This document shows positions 8,790 to 19,274 of a stretch of 64,000 nucleotides of DNA, one piece after another (position 1 is the first letter of the stretch; every line of letters starts with the position of its first letter). The DNA is from Venturia oleaginea (taxonomy: Eukaryota > Ascomycota > Dothideomycetes > Venturiales > Venturiaceae). Location: assembly GCA_013176395.1 (NCBI GenBank), contig JABMLP010000019.1, forward strand, positions 1,114,985 through 1,178,984, given 5' to 3'. The notes beneath the pieces were generated by a model that saw only the letters and a program-made list of their open reading frames with translations, was not told the DNA's origin and ran no database searches. The position numbers and the translations under genes were made by a program.

Positions 8790-11700
8790 TTGTCAAAGGA
8801 GTCAATTGAGAGAGTAAATAGTATTTTGAATTCGAACAAAGACACTGATTCACACCGTTCTCGGATAGAAAAAGAATGGGAGCAGTTCAGACCCAAGATG
8901 CTCTCCCGCCTTTTCTACACAAATACTATAGTGAACGATATATACTCTCTTAAAACTCTCCTTGATAATGGATCTAGCTGCTACGCATCAATAAACGAGG
9001 AGAAAGCTTCGCAGATGGACCTTGAAGTACTCCCTATTAGTCCGCGTACTATAGGTGGAGTTCTTAAGGAAGAAGGACAGACCCAAGTGACAAAAATTGC
9101 GAAGTTGAACCTAGATTTAGGGGGACTTATATGCAACGCTTTTGCTTATATAGTCCCGGGACAATTTGAGGATCTTCTACTAGGCAGGCCTTTTCTCAAG
9201 GACACCAAAGCCGTTATCAATGAATCTAAAGGTACTCTTACCTTTGCAAACGGGATTAGCATTCGCGATGCTAAATTTGAAGACAAACTTGATATACAAC
9301 AAGTAGCGCCCGTAAGATTCCACCGCCTTGTCACTTCTACACTTGAGAAAATCAAAGACGCGTCTAGAGTATTTGCTGTTACTCTTCGAGATATTGATAT
9401 TGCCTTGAAGCCGAAAGTCCCTTTGACAACAGAGCAAATACTGGAATTGCTACCTAAGAGGTTTCATAAGTACGCTGCTGTCTTTGATCCTAAAAGGGCC
9501 GAGAGACTACCACCGCATCGCCCTGGGATTGATCACGAAATACACATAGAAGAAGGAAAACCACTTCCTTGGGGACCTCTATATGGTATGGGTCGAGAAC
9601 AACTCCTTGTTTTGCGAAGGACTCTTACAGAGCTACTAGATAAAGGCTTTATCCGAGAGAGTAAATCAGTTGCTGCGTCTCCAGTTCTCTTTGTGAAGAA
9701 ACCAGGAGGGGGCTTACGCTTTTGCGTAGACTACCGAGCCTTAAACGCAATTACTCGAAAGGATAGGTACCCGCTACCGTTAGTAAAAGAGACTTTACTA
9801 ACCTTAGCTCGTGCTAAGTATCTTAGTAAGCTTGATGTAAATGCTGCCTTCCACAAGATTCGAATCGCAACGGGAGATGAGTTCAAAACTGCCTTTCGAA
9901 CTAGATATGGTCTATTTGAATGGCTAGTTACTCCCTTTGGCTTAACCGGTGCACCTGCGTCTTTTCAACGGTATATAAACTATATCCTTCGACGATACCT
10001 AGACGAGTTCTGCTCAGCTTATCTAGACGATATAGTAATATACTCTTCAAAGAACCTTAAAGACCATGAAGAAAAGACTGAAAAGATACTTCAAAGCTGC
10101 CTTAACGCTGGGTTATACCTTGATATTCGGAAGTGCGAGTTTAATACCAAACGAGTCAAGTATCTAGGCTTCGTTATAGATACTGAAACGGGCCTACACA
10201 TGGATCCGGAGAAGATCAAAGCAATTAAAGAATGGGAACGTCCTACTACTCTACGAGGAGTACGTGGCTTCCTAGGCTTTACAAACTTCTACCGTGACTT
10301 TGTAAAAGATAACTCAACAATAAGGGAGCCTCTGGTTCGCCTTACAAAGAAGAATACTCCATTTTTATGGGGAAAGGAGCAAGAAGAATCTTTTCAAAAA
10401 CTTAAGGCAGAGTTTTGCAAAGAACCTGTCCTGTCTGCACTTGATGAAGATAAGCCTACGCGAGTAGAACCTGATGCTTCAGGCTGGGCTTCCGGAGCAG
10501 TACTTAGTCAAAAAGATGAGCTAGGTAACTGGAAACCATGTGCTTTCTTCTCTACTAAGCACTTGCCAGCCGAATGCAATTATGATATCCACGACAAAGA
10601 ACTTATGGCTATAGTCAAAGCTCTAGTCCATTGGACTAGCGAGCTACTAAGCCTAAGTAAGCCATTCATTATCCTCACAGATCACAAGAACCTTGAGAAG
10701 TTTATGGTAAAAAGGGAACTAAATGAAAGGCAAATGAGATGGGCGCAGATACTAGCTAAGTTTAACTTCAAACTAGGCTATCGCCCAGGCTCTGAATCTG
10801 TAGTTCCAGACGCCTTAACTCGAAGGGATCAAGATCTCCCAAAGGATATTCAAGACCCAAGAATCGTTGAAAGAACTAGAACGTTATTACCTCCAAAGCT
10901 TTGGATTAACGTTCTAGAGGATAAGACTCCTGCAAGAGAAGAAGCTGCCCAAGAAAATGCTCAAGAAGTAGACAAAGAACCTATCCCCTTTATACAAAAT
11001 CCCTTTCTCTCAGGTGATCTAAGGGATAGATGGGAAACTGCACTCGAAGGAGATCTAGACTACAGACGTATTTTCCAAAGCGTTCTAAAGCAAGATAGGC
11101 AGTTCCCATCTAAGCTAAAGGTTCCTACTTCTATAGGAGATTGTAAAGTCGAAAATAACCAGCTCTACTATAGAGACCGAATCTGGTTGCCCTCCTACGA
11201 GCCTCTCTTAACAGGAGTAATTCAAGAAATACACGATTCAGTCCTATCAGGGCATCCTGGACGAGAAGCTACTATTGCTATTCTCTCCAGACAGTTCTAC
11301 TGGCCGGGATTTGCTCAAGATATACGTCAGTTTATACGCAATTGTGACGTCTGCGGAAGAACTTCAGTCTGGCGAGACAAAAAGAAAGGTTTACTTAAAC
11401 CTCTTCCTGTCCCTAGCCGTATCTGGCAAGATATTTCAGTAGACTTCATAGTCGAATTACCAGAGAGCCAAAGATGCACAAGACTCTGCGTTATTACTGA
11501 CCGCTTGGGTAAAGGAACTATCCTGTTCCCAGTGCCTAAAGAACAGTTTGGAGCTGAAGGATTTGCAAAACTATTTATGCAGAACTACGTAAGATTACAC
11601 TGGCTTCCTAGATCTCTAGTCTCAGATAGGGACACGCAATTTGTTAATGCTTTCTGGAAAGAAGTTTGTCACCTTCTTAAGATAGAGAGAAGACTCTCTA

Positions 11701-12575
11701 CAGCGTATCACCCTGAGACTGATGGATCTACGGAAAGAAGAAATCAAGAAGTTGAAGCCTATCTACGTAAGTTCTGTACATTTAGTCAGAACGACTGGGT
11801 CGAGCTCCTGCCTATTGCTCAAATATGCCTCGATAATAGACCAAACCAAGCTACGGGCCTATCGCCTTTCTTCTTAACCCACGGTTATAACATTGAGCAT
11901 ATAGGAACTGTTGAAGCTCCCCAGGAAACCCCTAAGAATCCAAAAGAAAAAGCACAAGATCTTGTAGCAAAATTGAAGGACGCACAAGAATGGGCAGAAA
12001 CGTCAATGGTATCAGCTCAGCAACAGCAAGAATACTACTCTAATAGAGATCGTGCTCCGGCTGACTCTTTTAAAGTGGGAGACAAAGTCTGGCTCAACCT
12101 AAAGAACGTAAAAACCCTACGTCCTTGTAAGAAACTAGACTGGATTCATGGGAAGTATACAGTTACACGAGTTATCAACTCAATCTCTTACGAGCTTGAT
12201 ACACCCAGAGGAATCCACAACCGATTTCATACGTCTTTACTTAGGAGAGCTGGCACAGATCCCCTACCTTCACAAATACAAGATAATACACAGCCGCCTC
12301 CTATAGTAACTGAACAAGGAGACGAGGAATACGGTATCGAGGCTATTCTAGCCGCAAGATGGCGCCGGCGAGGTCGACAACAAACACGAGAAGTCTTAGT
12401 TAAGTGGGTAGGCTACGTTGATCCTACGTGGGAACCCCTTAGCGAACTCCAACAAACTACAGCTCTGGACGCTTTTGAAAGTGCCTACGGCAACGTTCTT
12501 GAAAACGACGGACCTATACTACGCCCTCAGAGACTACGCTCACATCGATCTACAAGAGAGGGGGGGAGGGGATAA
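8790..12575 (+). CDS. Element A Pol polyprotein (copy 1)
   Basis: About 1261 residues, counted from 8790. That codon is TTG, and the frame is open back to 8715, so Pol is probably made by -1 frameshifting as Gag-Pol. Domains in order: retropepsin-like protease with DNG in place of DTG (D59); reverse transcriptase with YLDD (residues 411-414); RNase H (DASGWASGAVLSQ, DKELMAIV); integrase with an HHCC finger from about 814 and DDE residues D885, D946, E982; and a chromodomain at about 1181-1232. All catalytic motifs look intact. The protein processes Gag, copies the RNA and integrates the cDNA; the chromodomain probably guides target choice. Confidence 0.95.
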   Translation: MSKESIERVNSILNSNKDTDSHRSRIEKEWEQFRPKMLSRLFYTNTIVNDIYSLKTLLDNGSSCYASINEEKASQMDLEVLPISPRTIGGVLKEEGQTQVTKIAKLNLDLGGLICNAFAYIVPGQFEDLLLGRPFLKDTKAVINESKGTLTFANGISIRDAKFEDKLDIQQVAPVRFHRLVTSTLEKIKDASRVFAVTLRDIDIALKPKVPLTTEQILELLPKRFHKYAAVFDPKRAERLPPHRPGIDHEIHIEEGKPLPWGPLYGMGREQLLVLRRTLTELLDKGFIRESKSVAASPVLFVKKPGGGLRFCVDYRALNAITRKDRYPLPLVKETLLTLARAKYLSKLDVNAAFHKIRIATGDEFKTAFRTRYGLFEWLVTPFGLTGAPASFQRYINYILRRYLDEFCSAYLDDIVIYSSKNLKDHEEKTEKILQSCLNAGLYLDIRKCEFNTKRVKYLGFVIDTETGLHMDPEKIKAIKEWERPTTLRGVRGFLGFTNFYRDFVKDNSTIREPLVRLTKKNTPFLWGKEQEESFQKLKAEFCKEPVLSALDEDKPTRVEPDASGWASGAVLSQKDELGNWKPCAFFSTKHLPAECNYDIHDKELMAIVKALVHWTSELLSLSKPFIILTDHKNLEKFMVKRELNERQMRWAQILAKFNFKLGYRPGSESVVPDALTRRDQDLPKDIQDPRIVERTRTLLPPKLWINVLEDKTPAREEAAQENAQEVDKEPIPFIQNPFLSGDLRDRWETALEGDLDYRRIFQSVLKQDRQFPSKLKVPTSIGDCKVENNQLYYRDRIWLPSYEPLLTGVIQEIHDSVLSGHPGREATIAILSRQFYWPGFAQDIRQFIRNCDVCGRTSVWRDKKKGLLKPLPVPSRIWQDISVDFIVELPESQRCTRLCVITDRLGKGTILFPVPKEQFGAEGFAKLFMQNYVRLHWLPRSLVSDRDTQFVNAFWKEVCHLLKIERRLSTAYHPETDGSTERRNQEVEAYLRKFCTFSQNDWVELLPIAQICLDNRPNQATGLSPFFLTHGYNIEHIGTVEAPQETPKNPKEKAQDLVAKLKDAQEWAETSMVSAQQQQEYYSNRDRAPADSFKVGDKVWLNLKNVKTLRPCKKLDWIHGKYTVTRVINSISYELDTPRGIHNRFHTSLLRRAGTDPLPSQIQDNTQPPPIVTEQGDEEYGIEAILAARWRRRGRQQTREVLVKWVGYVDPTWEPLSELQQTTALDAFESAYGNVLENDGPILRPQRLRSHRSTREGGRG
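12554..12572 (+). promoter_or_regulatory. Element A polypurine tract
   Basis: The 19-nt all-purine run at the end of pol lies 3 bp before the 3' LTR. In Ty3/gypsy elements this is the RNase H-resistant primer for plus-strand synthesis. Equivalent tracts precede the LTRs at 2104, 23060 and 33542. Confidence 0.85.
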
Positions 12576-12886
12576 TGTTAAGGGATGGAATCCTTCTCTC
12601 TAGCTTATCCATGACTGGATTTCCAATTGTTCTCTTGTTATTCTGCAAGCTGTCATGTTCTATTTTGCAAGCTGTCATGTTCTATTTCGCAAGCTGCCAT
12701 GTTCTATTTCGCAAGCTGTCACGTTTCCATTTAAAGATACTTTCTAGAAGGATCTATTGTAAGAGGAGGATTATTTATACGAGCTATCCTTCCTGTATTT
12801 ACACTTTCTTCTCTGTACTTAGATACTTCGAAATACAAGCAGTCTCCTCTCACTTGCGAAACACCTTTGAGGGTTGAACTCTTACA
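12576..12886 (+). repeat. Element A 3' LTR, copy 1
   Basis: This 311-bp LTR (TGTTAAGGG to CTCTTACA) has four 22-bp repeat copies, and its TATA region reads TATTTATA. It is identical by eye to 2104-2414 and starts unit 2. Leader-like sequence follows it directly. Confidence 0.93.
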
Positions 12887-13439
12887 CCTGTAGAGTCAAG
12901 GTCCTAAAGAGGACACCCAAGCCATTTTCAGTACTCTCAGGACGAGCCTGCAGAGTCAAGGTCCTAAAGAGGACACCCCAGCCATTTCAGTACTCTCAGA
13001 AAGAGCCTGTAGAGTCAAGGTCCTAAAGAGGACACCTAACCCAAGAAGCAAGGGCCAACCTCAAGGGCCAAACAAAAAGGAATTTCAAGAAGAGAACACT
13101 TGTCCTAACCCAAGAAGCAAGGGCCAACCTCAAAGACCAACCTCAAGAGCCAACCTCAAGGGCCAAACAAAAAGGGAATTCAAGAGAATTCAAGCTGAGA
13201 TTTTCTAGAAGGTGCTAGAATCTCCAAGAAGCAAGGGCCAACTATAAGGGCTAATCCACAGTAAATTCTCGCAAAATTTACAAAGAGGAAATCAGAGGTC
13301 ATCCTAAGACAGCGTAGTCTTAGGAGTTGAAGCTGTAATAAGCTGAGGAAAGAAAGAGTTAGGAAGAGAGATTCAATACCCTTGACCTTCATAGTCCCTA
13401 GGAGCTCCGTCCTTAGTAATAAGGGTTGCAGAGCAGACT
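12887..13439 (+). repeat. Truncated A-type leader with 60-bp repeats (unit 2)
   Basis: Same sequence as 2415-2967, with the same three direct repeats and the same fusion to B gag sequence. No difference from unit 1 was seen. Confidence 0.8.
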
Positions 13440-16400
13440 GTCAAGGATGAAATCAGTCGGAAGGTCTTAAGGGATGGAATCCTTCTCTCTAGCTTATCCA
13501 TGACTGGATTTCCAATTGTTCTCTTGTTATTCTGCAAGCTGTCATGTTCTATTTCGCAAGCTGCCATGTTCTATTTTGCAAGCTGTCACGTTTCCATTTA
13601 AAGATACTTTCTAGAAGGATCTATTGTAAGAGGAGGATTATATATACGAGCTATCCTTCCTGTATTTACACTTTCTTCTCTGTACTTAGATACTTTGAAA
13701 TACAAGCAGTCTTCTCTCACTTGCGAAACACCTTTGAGGGTTGAACTCTTACAGAAGGAAACTCAGCCTCAGAGCCTGTACTCGATGATTGGAACGTCAA
13801 TCAAGATTGATAACCGCCTATTCGAAAGAAAACTTCAGAGGAAGGGAGTTAGTTCTTATCGAGGACATGGAAACAACAGTCGTGCGAATATAGGTGTTTG
13901 AGTTGATTCATACGAACCGCAGCCAATGGAGCTCGACAAGATTCAGAGCGCTCCACGTGGATCCAAGAAAGGTACAGGTCAGAAAGCCCAAAAAGAACAA
14001 CACTGGACGTTTCACGAATCAGGGACAACGATTCGGAAACTCACCCATGGGCTCAGAACACCTCAAGGCTTTACAATCCGATGCGTCAGTACCGCCAATC
14101 CACAACATACTGAGCTGGACGGCTTGTTATGAGGACGACTGCAAAGTACACCTATCCGAGAAGCAGAGCTCCGAATACTACCCTCGGGATAGAGGAGGTT
14201 ACCAAGGTAACGGCAATGTCAAAGGACATCTCGCTATGATGAGTTCGTCATCTAGCTCACCCGGTCTTTATGGCACTCAGTTGGTATTGCCAAAAGCAGA
14301 GTATGGCACAAACCAATTCGGGGTTGGGAATACAATGGCTGCTGTCAAAGTTATCAGCAGATACCCAAGCATGAGAAAGAATCCGGAACACGATCTTCAC
14401 TGGATGATTCCATCGAACTGGTACAAAGTCAAAGAATGCCCACTGTGGGAGCACAAGTCCGAGGAAGACCCAGGAGAACCAGATTGGGAATTCCACTGGG
14501 TTCACGAAAAGGAAGTCAACAATACGACCCTCAGGAAGATGATGAAAATCCCAAACATCAGTACAAGATGTACAGCACGTCCACCACAGACACTCATCTA
14601 TGAATTGCTGCGAGTATGAGGAATGCGATTTACCTCAGCACCAGGAAATGAAAGATCTTGGAGAAATACTCCAAGAGTTGCCAGCCATTTCCGGGAGTTG
14701 GTCTACACCAAACGAAAACGAATCTCTACAGTCTATGTCGGGCGACGACAGTGAGTCTACAGTAGAAGACAACTCCAACGAAGGAGAATCGAAGGAAGAT
14801 CTAGAGTTTATGACCTTCCGGCTCTCACGTTTGACACGAGACGTTGAACGAGCAATTGATCAGGACGATTCTCAGTGCAAAGACGTCTATCCAAATGCAT
14901 GCCTTGACTTCACCTGCCCATACCATCCGAATGGGGCAAGGAACCTTCGACACCTTGTCCGACGATTGGACATCGCAGTCAAAACAAAGCAAGCACGCAA
15001 ATGGCATGAGAATTCGGGAAACGAGGAGGATCAACAGTAGAGAGGCCCCTGTTGAATCCTAATGAAGCGCCTCATTTTCTGAACAACCTTGGTACATCCA
15101 AGATGCTGGTCGAAGGAAAGATCGACGACGTACCAGCATGGGCCTTCATCGACACTGGTGCCGATAGGAATCTTCTAAGCGAGAAATTGGTCGACGAATG
15201 GAAACTACCCGTACGGTCGAAACGGCATCCATATCCACTAACTATCGCTGATGGAAGACCTGTCAACTTCAATGGAGGCATGGTGATCTACGAAACAGAC
15301 ATAATCTTGTGGATACAAGGGAGGAAAGAACAGATTGTTCTAGACGTCACGAATATTGGAGACTCGGATTTGATCCTTGGTCTGCCGTGGCTTCGAACTC
15401 ACAATCCGCATATCGACTGGAGAACATTGACGCTCACGTTCCCAGACCAACGATATCCCGTGCAGGCTAGCATGCGCGCTAGAACACGGACAGCACAAAG
15501 ACCTTTGCGGAAAAGGCCTACACACGTTGAAGTGGCATACTGCTATCGTCTCCAGACAGAGGAGGATAGGTCAGTGTTCCAAATTCCCCATGGGTACCAG
15601 GAATTTGCAGAACTTTTTAAAGGGGAATCGATCGAAGATTCTCTTCCACCACACCAACCATGGGATTATGAGATCGAGCTCAAGAATAATGAACAACCAA
15701 AGAAGTTCAAGATCTACCCATTGAGGAAAGATCAGCTTGAAACCCTTCGTGAATATATCGACGATTTCACGAAGAAGTTCATCCGGGAGTCGAAGTCACC
15801 CGCCGGATATTCAGTTTTCTACGTACCCAAGCCCGATGGTTCACAACGATTGTGTGTCGATTACCGACATCTAAATGAGATTTCGGTGAAGAATGCGTAC
15901 ACGCTGCCTTTAATCCAGGAGTTGAGGGACAGACTCCAAGGAGCCAGATGATTCACGAAATTCGATATTCCTGCGGCTTTTCATCGAATTAGGATTAAGA
16001 AAGGTGACGAGTGGAAGACAGCATTCCGCACTCACCTTGAGCAATACGAATACCTTGTCATGCCCTTTGGTTTGACAAACGCCCCTGCGACGCTGCAAGC
16101 CTATATGAACAATGTGCTTCGCGAGCACTTAGACAAGTTTGTGTCTGTTTATATGGATGACATTTTGGTTTACTATCGAACGTTCGAAGAACACGCCAAT
16201 CACGTTCGAACCGTCCTCCGCGCACTACAGATATTTAACTTGCGGCTGAAACCATCGAAAAGGGAATTCCATAAGCAACGAATCAAGTTCGTTGGATGTT
16301 TTGTCTCTCAAGATGGACTTGAGATGGACCCGGAAATTTACCAGAAGGTCCGCGATTGGCCGGTACCTTCGAACGTCAAAGGAGTACAGTCATTTCACGC

Positions 16401-16923
16401 CTTCGCGAATTATTATCGACAATTCATCGAAAGCTTTTCCGAAGTTGCAGAACCCCTCACGGAATTGATGAAGAAGGGGATTACCTTCGAATGGAACGAG
16501 CATGCGCAAAAGGCCTTTGACGCACTCAAGATACGGTTAACAACACCACCCATTCTGCAACTGTTTGACTCAGAAAAACCAGCCACAGTCGAGGCGGATG
16601 CGTCCGATCGAGCCCTCGGAGCATGCCTCAGCCAACCCGATTCAGATGGAAAGCTTAGACCAGTAGCTTACCACGCACGAAAATTTCTGAAAGCAGAAAT
16701 CAACTACTCCACTTCAGACAAGGAACTCATGGCCATAGTTGATGCCTTCAAGCACTGGAAGCATTATCTTGAAGGAGCGAAACACAAGATCACTGTGTAT
16801 TCCGACCACAAGAATCTGCGGAATTTCACGACGACAAAGGAATTGAATCGACGGCAACTAAGATGGTCAGAAGAACTGTCATCTTACAACTTCCATATCC
16901 TTTACAAGAAAGGAAAGGAAAAC
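13440..16923 (+). pseudogene. Element B gag-pol remnant (unit 2)
   Basis: This matches unit 1. Gag sequence lacks the zinc knuckle and has a TGA at 13899-13901. The protease-RT-RNase H frame runs 15052-16923 with a TGA at 15949-15951. The same lesions at the same places show that decay came before the unit was duplicated. Confidence 0.88.
13465..13753 (+). repeat. Solo A-type LTR in B remnant (unit 2)
   Basis: The 289-bp LTR has the same GAAGG target duplication as in unit 1 (13460-13464 and 13754-13758). It was copied along with the unit rather than inserted independently. Confidence 0.92.
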
Positions 16924-17207
16924 GTTAAAAACATCCAACGAACTTGATTCGTTGCTTGTGGAATTCGCTTTTCGAGGGTTTCAGCCGTAAGTTAAATATC
17001 TGTAGTGCGCGGAGGACAGTTCGAACGTGTTTGGCGTGTTCTTCCAACATTCGAGAGTAAACAAAAATATCATCCATATAAACAGACAGAAACTTGTCTA
17101 AGTGCTCGCGAAGCACATTGTTCATATGGTCTTGCAGCGTCGCAGGGGCGTTTGTCAAGCCGAAGGGCATGGCAAGGTATTCGTAGTGCCCAAGGCGAGT
17201 GCGGAAT
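16924..17207 (-). pseudogene. Inverted element B RT fragment (unit 2)
   Basis: Same inverted RT piece as 6452-6735, ending GGAAT against the A 5' LTR. Confidence 0.88.
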
Positions 17208-18204
17208 TGTTAAGGGATGGAATCCTTCTCTCTAGCTTATCCATGACTGGATTTCCAATTGTTCTCTTGTTATTCTGCAAGCTGTCATGTTCTATTTTGC
17301 AAGCTGTCATGTTCTATTTTGCAAGCTGTCATGTTCTATTTCGCAAGCTGCCATGTTCTATTTTGCAAGCTGTCACGTTTCCATTTAAAGATACTTTCTA
17401 GAAGGATCTATTGTAAGAGGAGGATTATATATACTAGCTATCCTTCCTGTACTTACACTTTCTTCTCTGTACTTAGATACTTTGAAATACAAGCAGTCTT
17501 CTCTCACTTGCGAAACACCTTTGAGGGTTGAACTCTTACATTATCTAAGTACCTCAGTCTTACAAAGGAAGAAAGGCTCACAGAGAGCAAGCTCCAAAAA
17601 GGAATTTCAAGAAGAGGACACTTGTCCTAATCCAAGAAGCGAGGGCCAACCTCAAGGGCCAAACAGAAAGGAATTTCAAGAAGAGGACACTTGTCCTAAC
17701 TCAAGAAGCAAGGGCCAACCTCAAAGGCCAACTTCAAGGGCCAACCTCAAGGGCCAAACAAAAAGGGAATTCAAGAGAATTCAAGCTGAGATTTTCTAGA
17801 AGGTGCTAGAATCTCCAAGAAGCAAGGGCCAACCGAAAGGGCCAATCCAAAAAGGGAATTCAAGAGAATTCAAACTGAGATTTTCTAGAACGTGCTAGAA
17901 TCTCCAAGAAGCAAGGGCAGGTCATCCTAAGACAGCGTAGTCTTAGGAGTTGAAGCTGTAATAAGCTGAGGAAAGAAAGAGCTAGGGAGAGAGATTTAAT
18001 ACACTTGGCCTTCACAGTCCCTGGGAGCTCTGTCCTTAGTAATAAGGATTGCAGAGCGGACTATAGTGTAAAAAATCCTTCTGGGATTCTATAGTCACCT
18101 TCCTATACTAATAGGCATTGACTCTATACTGCCTAGCAAATCTCTAGAGTAGAGCCTAGGAGTGTGTATAGTAGTGCTCTCTATTATCTCTCATAGGTGA
18201 AAAT

Positions 18205-19227
18205 ATGGAAGGAGAAGATCACGAACAAAGAGTTCCTCAAGAACCCCAAGCCCTACAAGAAGCTATGGCAGCATTACAACATCAACTAGCCATTCAGAAC
18301 GATGCTATTACGCGTATTCTTACAATCTTGCCTAACACTACTCGCTCTGAGAACGTAGTAGAAGGACAAGAGACTAAGAATTCACAAAAAGACAGAATAC
18401 ATAGGAAGAAAGCTGTACTTCCTAAGCTCCAAGAATTTGATGGCAAGCGTTCTGAATGGGCTCAGTGGTTTCAACAAGCAAGGATGAAGTTGGAGATAGA
18501 CGCAGAATCTATAGGGGATAGTAGGAACCAATTTGCCTACATCTTCTCCTCTCTACGAGGCTCCGCAGCTCAGGCTACTCTGGCCTACGTAAAGACAGCT
18601 CCAGAGGAAGATAAAACGGGACAGAAATTGTTACAGTATATGGACAACTTCTATGGCGATCCAGTACAACAACAAAGAGCTACTGTAAGCCTGTCCACAA
18701 TCAAACAAAAAGAGAAAGAACCCTTCTTCTCTTTTCTTCCCCGTTTTGAAACCACTCTTGCTAATGCTGGAGGAATGACTTGGCCTGACGCTGTTAAAAT
18801 TGCATTTCTACACAAAGCAATAAATCAAGAGCTGCGAAACCAGAGAATAGGCCAATCTCAGAGTACCTCCTACCAGCAGTTTGTGTCCGATCTTTTGAAT
18901 ACAAGTATGCAAATCACTACAGCAAAGATGCTCTCTTCCTCAGAAGATAAGTTACGATTCAGAGATAAAGAGAAGTCTTTTAAAGATCTGAACGCTATGG
19001 ACTGGGAGCCTACACGCGTAAACAAGTTAAAAATTTCGTCTAAAGCCTATGAATATAGGAAGGCAAATAACCTCTGCTTACGCTGTGGGAAGGCCGGCCA
19101 TAGAATGAAAGACTGCTGGTTGGATACAGAGGTAGAAAGAGTCACGCAACTTGGTTCAAAAAGGGCCAAAGGAACCACTGAGGAGAATGAAGAAGTTGAA
19201 GAAGAGGACTACTCGGAAAAAGAGTAG
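18205..19227 (+). CDS. Element A Gag (copy 2)
   Basis: The 340-residue Gag has the same sequence as at 7720-8742, with the CCHC knuckle CLRCGKAGHRMKDC and acidic tail. The gag/pol junction with its A-rich stretch and 10-bp stem is also unchanged. Confidence 0.92.
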   Translation: MEGEDHEQRVPQEPQALQEAMAALQHQLAIQNDAITRILTILPNTTRSENVVEGQETKNSQKDRIHRKKAVLPKLQEFDGKRSEWAQWFQQARMKLEIDAESIGDSRNQFAYIFSSLRGSAAQATLAYVKTAPEEDKTGQKLLQYMDNFYGDPVQQQRATVSLSTIKQKEKEPFFSFLPRFETTLANAGGMTWPDAVKIAFLHKAINQELRNQRIGQSQSTSYQQFVSDLLNTSMQITTAKMLSSSEDKLRFRDKEKSFKDLNAMDWEPTRVNKLKISSKAYEYRKANNLCLRCGKAGHRMKDCWLDTEVERVTQLGSKRAKGTTEENEEVEEEDYSEKE

Positions 19228-19274
19228 CCTCTATCCAAAGTCGTGGATGGAGGCGTAGAGTAGATAGAGCAAAA

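Larger units (their letters stand above)
6736..12886 (+). mobile_element. Element A, full-length Ty3/gypsy chromovirus, copy 1
   Basis: This 6151-bp LTR retrotransposon has a 333-bp 5' LTR, a self-complementary PBS, a long structured leader, gag, pol in the -1 frame, a polypurine tract and a 311-bp 3' LTR. The domain order (protease, RT, RNase H, integrase, chromodomain) is that of Ty3/gypsy chromoviruses. The flanks GGAAT (left) and CCTGT (right) do not match, so at least one end has been recombined. The LTRs differ by about six substitutions plus one 22-bp repeat, so it is not a fresh insertion. Both ORFs are open. Confidence 0.95.

Noticed and set aside
8790..8792. TTG as a real start codon for element A pol
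   Set aside because: TTG is not a normal fungal start, and the frame is open further upstream to 8715. Frameshift expression from gag fits better.
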